5,487 bases of DNA from Desulfobacteraceae bacterium. Lineage in GTDB: Bacteria; Desulfobacterota; Desulfobacteria; Desulfobacterales; ETH-SRB1. The translations under genes and the position numbers were made by a program. This document shows, one piece after another, positions 1 through 5,487 of this stretch (position 1 is the first letter of the stretch; every line of letters starts with the position of its first letter). Below the pieces are notes generated by a model that ran no database searches, was not told the origin of the DNA, and saw nothing but the letters and a program-made list of their open reading frames with translations. Location of the stretch: positions 1 to 5,487 of the forward strand of contig DAOWEW010000233.1 in the NCBI GenBank assembly GCA_030638305.1, read 5' to 3'.

Positions 1-274
1 AGGAAAATCGGCTGTTGTCAAAGATATACCACCCTATGTTATTGCAGCAGGTGACAGAGCCATACTTCACGGTTTAAACAGTGTGGGGCTGAAGCGCGGA
101 GGTTTTTCTCAAAACAAACTGAAATTATTAAAAAAAACTTACAGGATTATTTTTCGAACAGGTCTTACAATGAACGAGGCGATGGAAAGAGTAAAAACTG
201 AAGTGGAACAGATTCCTGAAGTAGTAAACTTTATTAATTTTATTAAATCATCTAAGCGGGGAATTACAAGATGA
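1..274 (+). CDS. lpxA: LpxA, UDP-N-acetylglucosamine acyltransferase (C-terminal part, 5' end outside window)
   Basis: Cytoplasmic enzyme of the first lipid A step: it moves a 3-hydroxyacyl chain from acyl-ACP to the 3-position of UDP-GlcNAc. The reading frame is open from base 2 and ends at TGA 272-274, giving about 90 residues. They run from the last coil of the left-handed beta-helix (GKSAVVKDIPPYVIAAGDRA) through the helical C-terminal domain to the family-typical ending SSKRGITR. The GLNSVGLKRGGF segment matches the nucleotide-binding stretch GVNIEGLKRRGF of E. coli LpxA. The Asn and the first Arg are kept, while the second Arg is Gly. An ATG at 271-273 overlaps the stop, but it opens only a 17-codon frame in repeat sequence. 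lpxI follows after a 244-base gap, unusually wide for this otherwise tight cluster. Identity is secure; the N-terminal two thirds cannot be seen. Confidence 0.95.
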   Translation, partial: GKSAVVKDIPPYVIAAGDRAILHGLNSVGLKRGGFSQNKLKLLKKTYRIIFRTGLTMNEAMERVKTEVEQIPEVVNFINFIKSSKRGITR

Positions 275-286
275 ATAAGATAAACA

Positions 287-500
287 GGGTTCAGGGTTTT
301 AGGGTTCAGGGTTTAAGGGGTTAAAAAGTTGATTGGTTCATAATGTTTACCGTAAAAATACACTCCTAATTTTCATGCTCGGGGGTGAGCGAAATACCGA
401 TTATGAATGTTTACTCAATGAAATCAATGATCAAGGAAAAAATCGTAAAGCGATTAACCCTAAAACCCTGGACCCTGAACCCTGAACCTTAAACCCTTTT
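287..500. repeat. Inverted pair of degenerate GGGTTCA heptamer tracts
   Basis: The lpxA-lpxI gap is filled by two facing arms of a degenerate heptamer. The left arm (287-324) has five G runs at 287-289, 294-296, 302-304, 309-311 and 317-320, spaced by 4-5 bases. The right arm (454-500) is the complementary form, with C runs at 458-460, 466-468, 473-475, 480-482 and 494-496. A perfect 15-base inverted repeat (CAGGGTTTTAGGGTT at 292-306, its complement at 456-470) joins the arms, and a 10-base one (GGGTTTAAGG at 309-318, complement at 487-496) is also present. The arms enclose about 130 bases with a smaller palindrome near the centre. No protein-coding frame is credible here. The layout resembles a non-autonomous repeat element or a large mRNA hairpin; which of these is unknown. 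Confidence 0.8.
337..407. repeat. Inner inverted repeat, centre of the heptamer element
   Basis: TTCATAAT at 337-344 is exactly complementary to ATTATGAA at 400-407. Inside it, GCTC (377-380) and GAGC (387-390) can form a short hairpin with a six-base loop. The midpoints of these pairs lie within about 12 bases of the midpoint of the outer heptamer arms, so the whole gap is roughly palindromic. This supports one folded or mobile unit rather than a random spacer. The stems are short, so this is suggestive only. Confidence 0.45.
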
Positions 501-518
501 ACAAGGTCTGTAATTTTT

Positions 519-1337
519 ATGCGTATAGGTCTGATTGCGGGGAGCGGCCAGTTTCCCATTATTTTTTCAAAAAAAGCAAAATCAAAAGGATTTTCTGTTT
601 ACGCGGCAGCTTTTTTAAATGAGGCTGACAAGAGTCTAAAAGACCATGTTGATGAAATAGAATGGATACATCTCGGGCAGCTCAATCGTCTCATTAATTT
701 TTTTAAAAAGCACAATGTAAGCGAAGCTGTCATGATGGGCGCTATTCGTAAAACAAGGATGTTCTCAGATGTAAAGCCTGACATGAAAGCCCTCTTGCTT
801 TTTGCAGGCATGCTGCATACACATGACGATGGAATTTTGAGCGCTTTTGCCAGAGCTCTTGAAAAAGAGGGTATCAAAATAAGGGCTTCAACCTTTTTAC
901 TCCCCGACCTTCTGGCTCAAGAAGGTTGCTGGACAAAACGAAAGCCGAATAAAACAGAAAAAGCCGATATTAATCTTGGCTGGAACTATGCAAAAGAGAT
1001 TGGACGCCTTGATATAGGGCAATGCGTTGTCATGGGAGGGGGATCAGTCCTTGCCGTAGAAGCTATTGATGGAACCGATGCCACAATAAAACGAGGCGGA
1101 AAACTTGGCAAGGGAACTGCTGTTGTTGTCAAGGTTTGCAAACCAAATCAGGATATCAGGTTTGATATACCCGCAATCGGCATACAAACAATCAGAACAA
1201 TGCATGAAGCAGATGTAAAGGCTCTGGCAATTGAAGCAGGGAAAGCCGTAGTTTTTGACAGAGAAGAAATGATAGCGCTGGCAAATAAATTTGGGATTGC
1301 TATTGTTGCTATAAACAGAAAATGGAACAATAAATGA
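519..1337 (+). CDS. lpxI: LpxI, UDP-2,3-diacylglucosamine pyrophosphatase (DUF1009 family)
   Basis: Peripheral membrane/cytoplasmic enzyme that hydrolyses UDP-2,3-diacylglucosamine to lipid X (2,3-diacylglucosamine 1-phosphate) and UMP. It replaces the unrelated LpxH in many alphaproteobacteria and deltaproteobacteria-type lineages. The 272 residues match the usual family length. The N-terminal domain starts with the typical MRIGLIAGSGQFP. The C-terminal domain holds the signature VLAVEAIDGTDATIKRGG (about 177-194), then VVVKVCKPNQDIRFDIPAIG (202-221). Asp216 in the RFDIP motif is the likely counterpart of the catalytic Asp225 of Caulobacter LpxI; that correspondence is from memory. The ATG at 519 gives the family N-terminus, although its ribosome site is weak (AAGG at 503-506, about 12 bases away). 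The stop TGA overlaps the next gene's ATG, so translation is probably coupled. The heptamer element lies immediately upstream. Confidence 0.95.
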   Translation: MRIGLIAGSGQFPIIFSKKAKSKGFSVYAAAFLNEADKSLKDHVDEIEWIHLGQLNRLINFFKKHNVSEAVMMGAIRKTRMFSDVKPDMKALLLFAGMLHTHDDGILSAFARALEKEGIKIRASTFLLPDLLAQEGCWTKRKPNKTEKADINLGWNYAKEIGRLDIGQCVVMGGGSVLAVEAIDGTDATIKRGGKLGKGTAVVVKVCKPNQDIRFDIPAIGIQTIRTMHEADVKALAIEAGKAVVFDREEMIALANKFGIAIVAINRKWNNK

Positions 1338-2287
1338 ACAAACTTCGTGTCGGTGTAATAGGTACAGGTTATCTTGGTAAATTTCATACTGAAAAATATG
1401 CAGGAATGGATGAAGTTGAACTTGTCGGTATTGTTGATATAGAAAAAGAAAGAGCCGAAAATATAGCGGCAAGTTTTGGCATATCTGCATATACAAACTA
1501 CAAGAATCTATTTGGAAAAGTAGATGCTGTAAGCATAGTCGTTCCTACGCCTGTCCATTTTGCCGTCAGCAAAGATTTTCTTGAAAATGACATTAATGTT
1601 CTTATCGAAAAACCGATAACAACAACCATTGAAGAAGCTGACGAACTGATTAAGATTGCAGAATCAAAAGGTCTTATTATTCAGGTCGGACATCTTGAAA
1701 GATTCAATCCGGCCATTGCAGCTCTCCAGGATATTGTTAAAAATCCAAGGTTTATAGAATCACATCGTTTGAGTATTTATAACAAAAGGGGCACTGATGT
1801 CAGCGTGGTTCTGGACCTCATGATTCATGATATAGATATAATTCTAAACTTTGTCAGCTCCCGCATAAAAACTATTCACGCAGCAGGCATACCTGTAGTT
1901 TCAAAACACGTTGATATAGCAAATGCTCGTTTAGAATTTGAAAATGGATGTGTCGCAAATATTACGGCAAGCAGAATTTCAACAAAAAATGAAAGAAAAA
2001 TCAGGCTGTTCCAAAGAGATGCATCCATATCTGTTGATTTTGCAAATCATGAAACAACTGTGATCAGCCAGAACAAAAAAAGCTCAAACAGTCCTATCTC
2101 GGGTATGGAAATAAAACAGTTGCGCGTTGCAAAAAGTGATGCTCTAAAAGAAGAGCTTAAATCCTTTGTAGAGTCGGTACAGAATCATACTTCCCCGAAG
2201 GTTACGGGACAAATGGGACGCGACGCTTTAAAGACAGCTTTAAGTATTATGAAACAAATCAATATCTCTAACAAAAGTCTTCTGTAG
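1334..2287 (+). CDS. Gfo/Idh/MocA-family NAD(P)-dependent dehydrogenase in the lipid A operon
   Basis: This protein has 317 residues in two domains. The N-terminal Rossmann fold carries GTGYLG (10-15) for NAD(P) binding and Asp35 at the end of the second strand. The EKP motif (92-94), with its conserved Lys, follows, then GHLERFNPA (119-127) and the C-terminal substrate domain with DLMIHDIDII (161-170), whose His165 is the usual catalytic candidate. The GHLERFNP form resembles what I recall from nucleotide-sugar 3-dehydrogenases such as UDP-GlcNAc 3-dehydrogenases. The gene overlaps lpxI by ATGA and ends 23 bases before lpxB, so it sits inside the lipid A operon. A UDP-sugar or lipid A precursor is therefore a reasonable substrate. 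GnnA, which oxidises the 3-hydroxyl of UDP-GlcNAc before GnnB aminates it, is the closest known precedent. No GnnB-like gene is visible, so the reaction stays open. Family is certain; specific function is inference. Confidence 0.9.
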   Translation: MNKLRVGVIGTGYLGKFHTEKYAGMDEVELVGIVDIEKERAENIAASFGISAYTNYKNLFGKVDAVSIVVPTPVHFAVSKDFLENDINVLIEKPITTTIEEADELIKIAESKGLIIQVGHLERFNPAIAALQDIVKNPRFIESHRLSIYNKRGTDVSVVLDLMIHDIDIILNFVSSRIKTIHAAGIPVVSKHVDIANARLEFENGCVANITASRISTKNERKIRLFQRDASISVDFANHETTVISQNKKSSNSPISGMEIKQLRVAKSDALKEELKSFVESVQNHTSPKVTGQMGRDALKTALSIMKQINISNKSLL

Positions 2288-2310
2288 CAAAACGTTTATG
2301 TACCCAGCTT

Positions 2311-3474
2311 ATGAAACCAAAACATGTTATAATTATAGCTGGTGAAGCTTCGGGCGATCTTCACGGTTCAAAGCTTGTAAGGGCGATAAGTAAAAAAAAC
2401 AAGGAGATATATTTCAGAGGTATTGGCGGACAAGCTCTTAAGAAGGCGGGAGTTGAGATTCTGGTTGATGCATCCGAGCTATCCGTTGTCGGGATAACCG
2501 AGGTATTTTCCAAAATACCAAATCTTTTCAAGGCAATGACCGTTGTTAAAAGACATCTGAAAAGTTTTAAACCGGACATTGTTATATTAATAGATTTTCC
2601 TGATTTTAACCTTAGAATCGCAGCCGCCGCTAAAAAGCTTGACATACCTGTTTTATATTATATCAGTCCTCAAGTTTGGGCATGGAGACCGGGCCGCGTC
2701 AAAACAATTCGGAAACTTGTGGATCATGTTGCTGTTATCCTGCCCTTTGAGAAAGACTTTTACAAAAAACACAACGTGCCGGTAACCTTTGTAGGACACC
2801 CATTGCTGGATAATGATACACAGAATGATTACCACCAGTCCGGCGCTCCGGAGACAAAAAAAAAGTTTAAAAATGAGAGCCACGGAATTCCGGTTATAGG
2901 TATTTTGCCCGGTTCGCGCGACAAAGAGGTTATAAAACATCTTCCGGTAATGCTAACTGCTGCACAAATTCTTCAAGACCGGATCAAGAACATAAAATTC
3001 ATAATTTCTATAGCGCCATCCGTTAAAAAAAAATATGTTGAAGAGATATTAAAAAATCATAAAGGAATATCAGATTACGAATTAGCAGAAGATGTTAAAA
3101 AAGTCTTTGGAGTGTGCAAAATAGTTATGGCTGTTTCCGGAACTGTTACATTAGAAGCCGCAATTTCCGGCACCCCGACAGTAATAATTTACAAGGTATC
3201 TCCCGTAAGTTACTGGTTAGGCAGATTGCTGGTACAGGTTAAAAATTTCGGTCTTGTCAACCTTATTGCAGGAGAAAATATTGTTCCGGAATTATTGCAG
3301 GATAAAGCATCTCCCGAAAATATAGCAAATACTGTATTTAATATGTTTAATGATACTAACGGGCTGCAAAAGATAGAGAAAAAGCTTTTTGAAATAAAAG
3401 ACATGCTGGGGGGACCGGGTGCATCAGAGCGAGTCGCTGAAATAGCTCTGAATATGATGGAGAAAAAATATTAA
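2311..3474 (+). CDS. lpxB: LpxB, lipid-A-disaccharide synthase
   Basis: Membrane-associated GT19 glycosyltransferase that condenses lipid X with UDP-2,3-diacylglucosamine to form the beta-1,6-linked tetra-acyl disaccharide 1-phosphate, releasing UDP. The 387 residues equal the family length. Motifs in order are GEASGD (11-16) in the N-terminal Rossmann fold, IDFPDFN (94-100), SPQVWAWRPGR (119-129), GHP (162-164), LPGSR (199-203), SGTVTLEAA (276-284), and NLIAGENIVPELLQ (317-330) in the domain-swapped C-terminal part. The ATG at 2311 gives the standard start just before GEASGD. No Shine-Dalgarno motif precedes it in the 23-base gap after the dehydrogenase gene, which suggests re-initiation or coupling. 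The stop TAA (3472-3474) overlaps the proposed ATT start of the next gene. Its substrate lipid X is the product of LpxI upstream. Confidence 0.97.
   Translation: MKPKHVIIIAGEASGDLHGSKLVRAISKKNKEIYFRGIGGQALKKAGVEILVDASELSVVGITEVFSKIPNLFKAMTVVKRHLKSFKPDIVILIDFPDFNLRIAAAAKKLDIPVLYYISPQVWAWRPGRVKTIRKLVDHVAVILPFEKDFYKKHNVPVTFVGHPLLDNDTQNDYHQSGAPETKKKFKNESHGIPVIGILPGSRDKEVIKHLPVMLTAAQILQDRIKNIKFIISIAPSVKKKYVEEILKNHKGISDYELAEDVKKVFGVCKIVMAVSGTVTLEAAISGTPTVIIYKVSPVSYWLGRLLVQVKNFGLVNLIAGENIVPELLQDKASPENIANTVFNMFNDTNGLQKIEKKLFEIKDMLGGPGASERVAEIALNMMEKKY
3459..3462 (+). promoter_or_regulatory. Ribosome binding site that places the acyltransferase start at ATT
   Basis: GGAG inside the last codons of lpxB lies seven bases before ATT 3470-3472, an ideal spacing. 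The in-frame ATG at 3566 has no such motif before it. This site is the main argument for non-canonical initiation of the downstream acyltransferase gene. Confidence 0.5.
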
Positions 3475-4165
3475 GAGAATAAAGCAGAAAAATAAACTCG
3501 CTGAAATCAAATGGGAACTTATCGGTATTCTTGGCAAGTTTTTAATTGATATTCTATTTTATACAATGAAAATAGAATTGAAAGGATTTGAGAAAGTAAC
3601 GCCCTATATTAATTCAAGAAAATGCATTTGGGCAGTATGGCACTCAAGACTTCTGCTTCTGAACTATCTGAGTAAGGGAGCGGAGGGAACCGCCATGGTC
3701 AGCGGTTCAAAAGACGGCGAGTTTGTGGTAAGAATACTGAAAAGACAAGGGCATGAAGCTATTCGCGGCTCAACAACAAAAGGCGGCATTAAAGCATTAT
3801 CATCTCTGATCAAAAACCTTAAAGAAAAACAAAGGCCTGGCTTAATTATACCGGATGGACCTCAAGGACCAAGATTTAAAGCCAAGTTAGGAATAATTAT
3901 ACTGGCAAGAGAAACCGGATACCCTATTTTGCCTTTCAGCTACAGCGCAAAAAAAATCAAGGTTTTTGCAAGCTGGGATCGTTTTATTCTCCCATATCCT
4001 TTTACAAAATGCATAGGTATTTATGGCAAACCATTATTTGTTCCGAAAGATGCAGACAGAAACGAGTTAAACAGATGCCTTATCCTACTTGAAAAGGAAC
4101 TATGCCGTCTTACTTCGGAGGCGGACAGCTATTTAACTTCATACAACAAAAATCAAAACGCATAA
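3470..4165 (+). CDS. DUF374-family lysophospholipid acyltransferase-like protein, probable ATT start
   Basis: Predicted membrane-bound acyltransferase, distantly related to the LpxL/PlsC group, probably acting on lipid A, Kdo-lipid A or a phospholipid. From the first ATG (3566) the protein has 199 residues: WHSRLL (25-30), SGSKDGE (46-52), IRGSTTKGG (66-74) and PDGPQGPR (96-103), the signatures I recognise for the family. The same frame stays open upstream to 3458. It encodes WELIGILGKFLIDILFYT just before that ATG, the hydrophobic N-terminal helix expected in the family. No ATG, GTG or TTG occurs there. ATT 3470-3472, seven bases after GGAG and overlapping the lpxB TAA, would give 231 residues, close to the usual length. 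ATA at 3479 or a frameshift from lpxB are alternatives. If initiation is strictly canonical, the gene is 3566-4165 and lacks the helix. Identity is firm; start and substrate are uncertain. Confidence 0.85.
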   Translation: MKRIKQKNKLAEIKWELIGILGKFLIDILFYTMKIELKGFEKVTPYINSRKCIWAVWHSRLLLLNYLSKGAEGTAMVSGSKDGEFVVRILKRQGHEAIRGSTTKGGIKALSSLIKNLKEKQRPGLIIPDGPQGPRFKAKLGIIILARETGYPILPFSYSAKKIKVFASWDRFILPYPFTKCIGIYGKPLFVPKDADRNELNRCLILLEKELCRLTSEADSYLTSYNKNQNA

Positions 4166-4190
4166 GGATTAGCTGTCCATCATTTTTTAT

Positions 4191-4266
4191 TGGTGGAGCT
4201 GAGGGGGGTCGAACCCCTGACCTCATGACTGCCAGTCATGCGCTCTCCCAACTGAGCTACAGCCCC
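4191..4266 (-). tRNA. tRNA-Ala (anticodon GGC)
   Basis: A complete 76-base cloverleaf reads on the - strand. The acceptor stem is GGGGCTG with CAGCTCC, including the G3-U70 pair that identifies alanine tRNAs. The D arm is GCTC/GAGC. The anticodon stem CATGA/TCATG holds loop CTGGCAG, with anticodon GGC at 4231-4233 (read on the complement), decoding GCC and GCU. The variable loop is AGGTC and the T arm is AGGGG-TTCGACC-CCCCT. Discriminator A is followed by a genome-encoded CCA (4191-4193). The gene faces the lipid A operon head-on and is divergent from pyrF. No rho-independent terminator is evident after its 3' end. Confidence 0.97.
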
Positions 4267-4277
4267 AAAAGATTGGA

Positions 4278-4306
4278 CAAATAACAAAAAGTTCTAAATG
4301 TGTCAA
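4278..4306 (-). promoter_or_regulatory. Candidate sigma-70-type promoter of the tRNA-Ala gene
   Basis: On the - strand a perfect TTGACA (4306-4301) is followed after 17 bases by TATTTG (4283-4278), a poor -10 match. Transcription would begin about 6-8 bases further on, leaving a very short leader before the mature tRNA 5' end at 4266. The position suits a tRNA promoter, but the weak -10 keeps this tentative. Confidence 0.4.
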
Positions 4307-4359
4307 TATTTATTATGATTTTTTAATCTCTTTTAGAAAAAATTTCGGAGCGAATTTTC

Positions 4360-5106
4360 ATGAAAGATGCAAAAGATTATATAGTTTTTTCTCTTGATGT
4401 ACCATCTTTAAAGGAGGCGGAGCAATATGTCGTACTTCTTTCGGAATATGTTGGTATGTTCAAGGTAGGGCTTGAGTTGTTTATAAGCTCCGGACCTGAA
4501 ATCATTAAGATTATAAAGGCTGTGGGAACAGCTAAGATCTTTTTGGATCTTAAACTCCATGATATTCCTGCGACTGTTTCACGTGCAATGGCAAGCATCG
4601 CTGATCTATGTGTTGATTTTGCAACAGTTCATTGTGGAGAAAACAAGGAAATGCTTAAAGCTGCTGTTGCCGGAAGCGCCGGGAAAACAGGCATAGTTGG
4701 CGTTACGGTGTTAACGAGCGTATCAGGAGAAGATATTGCTGCTGTTGGATTTCGTTCTGAATTTTCTTCGGATATTTCACGGCTGGTAATGAATCAAGCA
4801 CAGATGGCTATGGATGCAGGATGTGCCGGAGTTGTTTGTTCCGGCCTTGAAGTTAAAATGATAAAAGAAAAATTCGGAAAAGATTTTGTTGCTTTAACAC
4901 CAGGAATACGACCCTCCTGGGAAGGTATGAACAAAAATGACCAGCAGCGCATAACTACTCCTGCTCAGGCGATTAAAAATGGATCGGATTATCTGATAAT
5001 CGGCAGACCCATCAGGGATGCAAAAAATCCCAAAGAAGCAGCTATTAATATTGCAAAAGAGATTGAAACGGTTCTTTATTCTTTGTCCAACCCAAAGGCC
5101 GAATGA
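4360..5106 (+). CDS. pyrF: PyrF, orotidine 5'-phosphate decarboxylase
   Basis: Cytoplasmic enzyme of the last step of de novo pyrimidine synthesis: OMP to UMP plus CO2. The 248-residue TIM barrel is of normal length. Visible active-site parts are SLDV with Asp13, FKVGLE with Lys35, the catalytic [10 protein letters not shown] (61-70; Asp63, Lys65, Asp68), TPGIRP (180-185) and the phosphate-binding IIGRPI with Arg216. The ATG at 4360 follows CGGAG (4346-4350) by nine bases, a good ribosome site. The gene is divergent from tRNA-Ala, with 93 bases between them that must hold both promoters, and is probably transcribed alone. Its last 31 bases overlap the 3' end of the aspartate kinase gene on the other strand, leaving no room for a terminator between the two. 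Confidence 0.97.
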   Translation: MKDAKDYIVFSLDVPSLKEAEQYVVLLSEYVGMFKVGLELFISSGPEIIKIIKAVGTAKIFLDLKLHDIPATVSRAMASIADLCVDFATVHCGENKEMLKAAVAGSAGKTGIVGVTVLTSVSGEDIAAVGFRSEFSSDISRLVMNQAQMAMDAGCAGVVCSGLEVKMIKEKFGKDFVALTPGIRPSWEGMNKNDQQRITTPAQAIKNGSDYLIIGRPIRDAKNPKEAAINIAKEIETVLYSLSNPKAE

Positions 5107-5487
5107 AGCACCCGAACCGCCAGTTCTGAATACTTTTCTTCAATTACACAGGATATCCTGATTTCCGAAGTGCTGATCAATCTAATATTAATATTTTCGT
5201 TGGCAAGAGTAGAAAACATTTTTGCGGCTACTCCTGAATGACTCTTCATTCCAACACCGGTAACAGATATCTTTGCAATATTTTCGGCTGACAACACCTC
5301 TTCCGCTTTAATTTCTTCAGCTACTTTTTTTGATATTTCCAGTGCTCTATTGTAATCAGTTTTTGCAACAGTGAAGGTAAGATCGGTCAGGCCGCTTGCT
5401 CTGGTATTTTGAATTATCATGTCAACAAGAATGCCTGACTCTGCAAGGGGAGAAAAAATTTTTGCTGCGATTCCCGGCTGATCCGGA
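5076..5487 (-). CDS. lysC: Aspartate kinase, C-terminal regulatory (ACT) region, 5' end outside window
   Basis: The enzyme phosphorylates aspartate, the first step toward lysine, threonine and methionine. The - strand frame is open from the window edge to TAA at 5078-5076, giving 136 residues. They cover both ACT domains: [11 protein letters not shown]...VDMIIQNT...TDLTFTV, then [20 protein letters not shown] and [17 protein letters not shown], closing with the family ending [16 protein letters not shown]. These regions bind the feedback amino acids in LysC-type kinases; which effector applies here cannot be read. The kinase domain lies beyond the window. The ATG at 5420 is internal: homology continues upstream through the VDMIIQN strand and beyond. 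The gene converges on pyrF with a 31-base overlap. Confidence 0.95.
   Translation of the reverse strand, partial: PDQPGIAAKIFSPLAESGILVDMIIQNTRASGLTDLTFTVAKTDYNRALEISKKVAEEIKAEEVLSAENIAKISVTGVGMKSHSGVAAKMFSTLANENINIRLISTSEIRISCVIEEKYSELAVRVLHSAFGLDKE

Noticed and set aside
271..324. Short 17-codon frame starting at an ATG that overlaps the lpxA stop
   Set aside because: It encodes only the heptamer repeat and ends in it. The ATGA overlap is typical of a true next gene, but no homology supports a peptide.
320..456. Promoter for lpxI inside the heptamer element
   Set aside because: Only weak matches such as TTGATT (329-334) with TAAAAA (353-358) were found, no better than chance in AT-rich DNA.
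287..500. CRISPR array
   Set aside because: The repeats are heptamers with no unique spacers of regular size and the two arms are in opposite orientation.
1044..1496. Reverse-strand 150-residue reading frame
   Set aside because: It lies opposite lpxI and the dehydrogenase gene, has no recognisable domain and a Cys/His/Phe-rich composition typical of a shadow frame.
4166..4190. Terminator after the acyltransferase gene
   Set aside because: A T6 run (4183-4188) is present, but the only stem before it is a three-base GGA/TCC pair.
4102..4284. Forward 60-residue reading frame ending in GGRTPDLMTASHALSQLSYSPK
   Set aside because: It is the antisense of tRNA-Ala read as protein, a well-known false gene, and its start lies inside the acyltransferase gene.
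4267..4359. Promoter for pyrF
   Set aside because: One must exist, and TATTAT (4311-4316) or TATGAT (4314-4319) could be a -10, but no -35 match lies at the right distance, so no call is made.

Overview
This AT-rich window carries the end of a lipid A (Raetz pathway) gene cluster on the + strand, a tRNA gene on the - strand, and two housekeeping genes that converge. The lipid A enzymes show a Gram-negative bacterium. Three things together suggest a Desulfobacterota (former Deltaproteobacteria) lineage, perhaps Desulfobacterales-like: LpxI in place of LpxH, a Gfo/Idh/MocA dehydrogenase between lpxI and lpxB, and a GGGTTCA-type heptamer tract in the intergenic space. This assignment is an inference from gene order and family resemblance, not a database result.

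Layout. 1-274: C-terminal 90 residues of LpxA. 275-518: gap holding an inverted pair of degenerate heptamer repeats around a small palindrome. 519-1337: LpxI. 1334-2287: Gfo/Idh/MocA-family dehydrogenase, overlapping lpxI by ATGA. 2311-3474: LpxB. About 3470-4165: DUF374-type acyltransferase, whose most likely start is an ATT codon overlapping the lpxB stop. 4191-4266 (-): tRNA-Ala(GGC) with encoded CCA and a candidate promoter. 4360-5106: PyrF. 5076-5487 (-): C-terminal ACT region of aspartate kinase, overlapping the pyrF 3' end tail to tail by 31 bp.

How the genes work together. LpxA acylates UDP-GlcNAc. LpxI cleaves the later UDP-2,3-diacylglucosamine to lipid X, and LpxB joins lipid X to a second UDP-diacylglucosamine to give the disaccharide. 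The DUF374 protein is a membrane-proximal acyltransferase candidate. The dehydrogenase is the unusual member. Its position recalls the GnnA/GnnB route that makes 3-amino-UDP-GlcNAc for amide-linked lipid A, but no aminotransferase partner is visible here. PyrF (UMP synthesis) and aspartate kinase (lysine/threonine/methionine branch) are unrelated housekeeping functions.

I see no CRISPR array, phage gene, toxin-antitoxin pair or transposase. The points most worth a second look are the non-canonical start of the acyltransferase, the inverted G-rich/C-rich heptamer element between lpxA and lpxI, and the dehydrogenase inside the lipid A operon.
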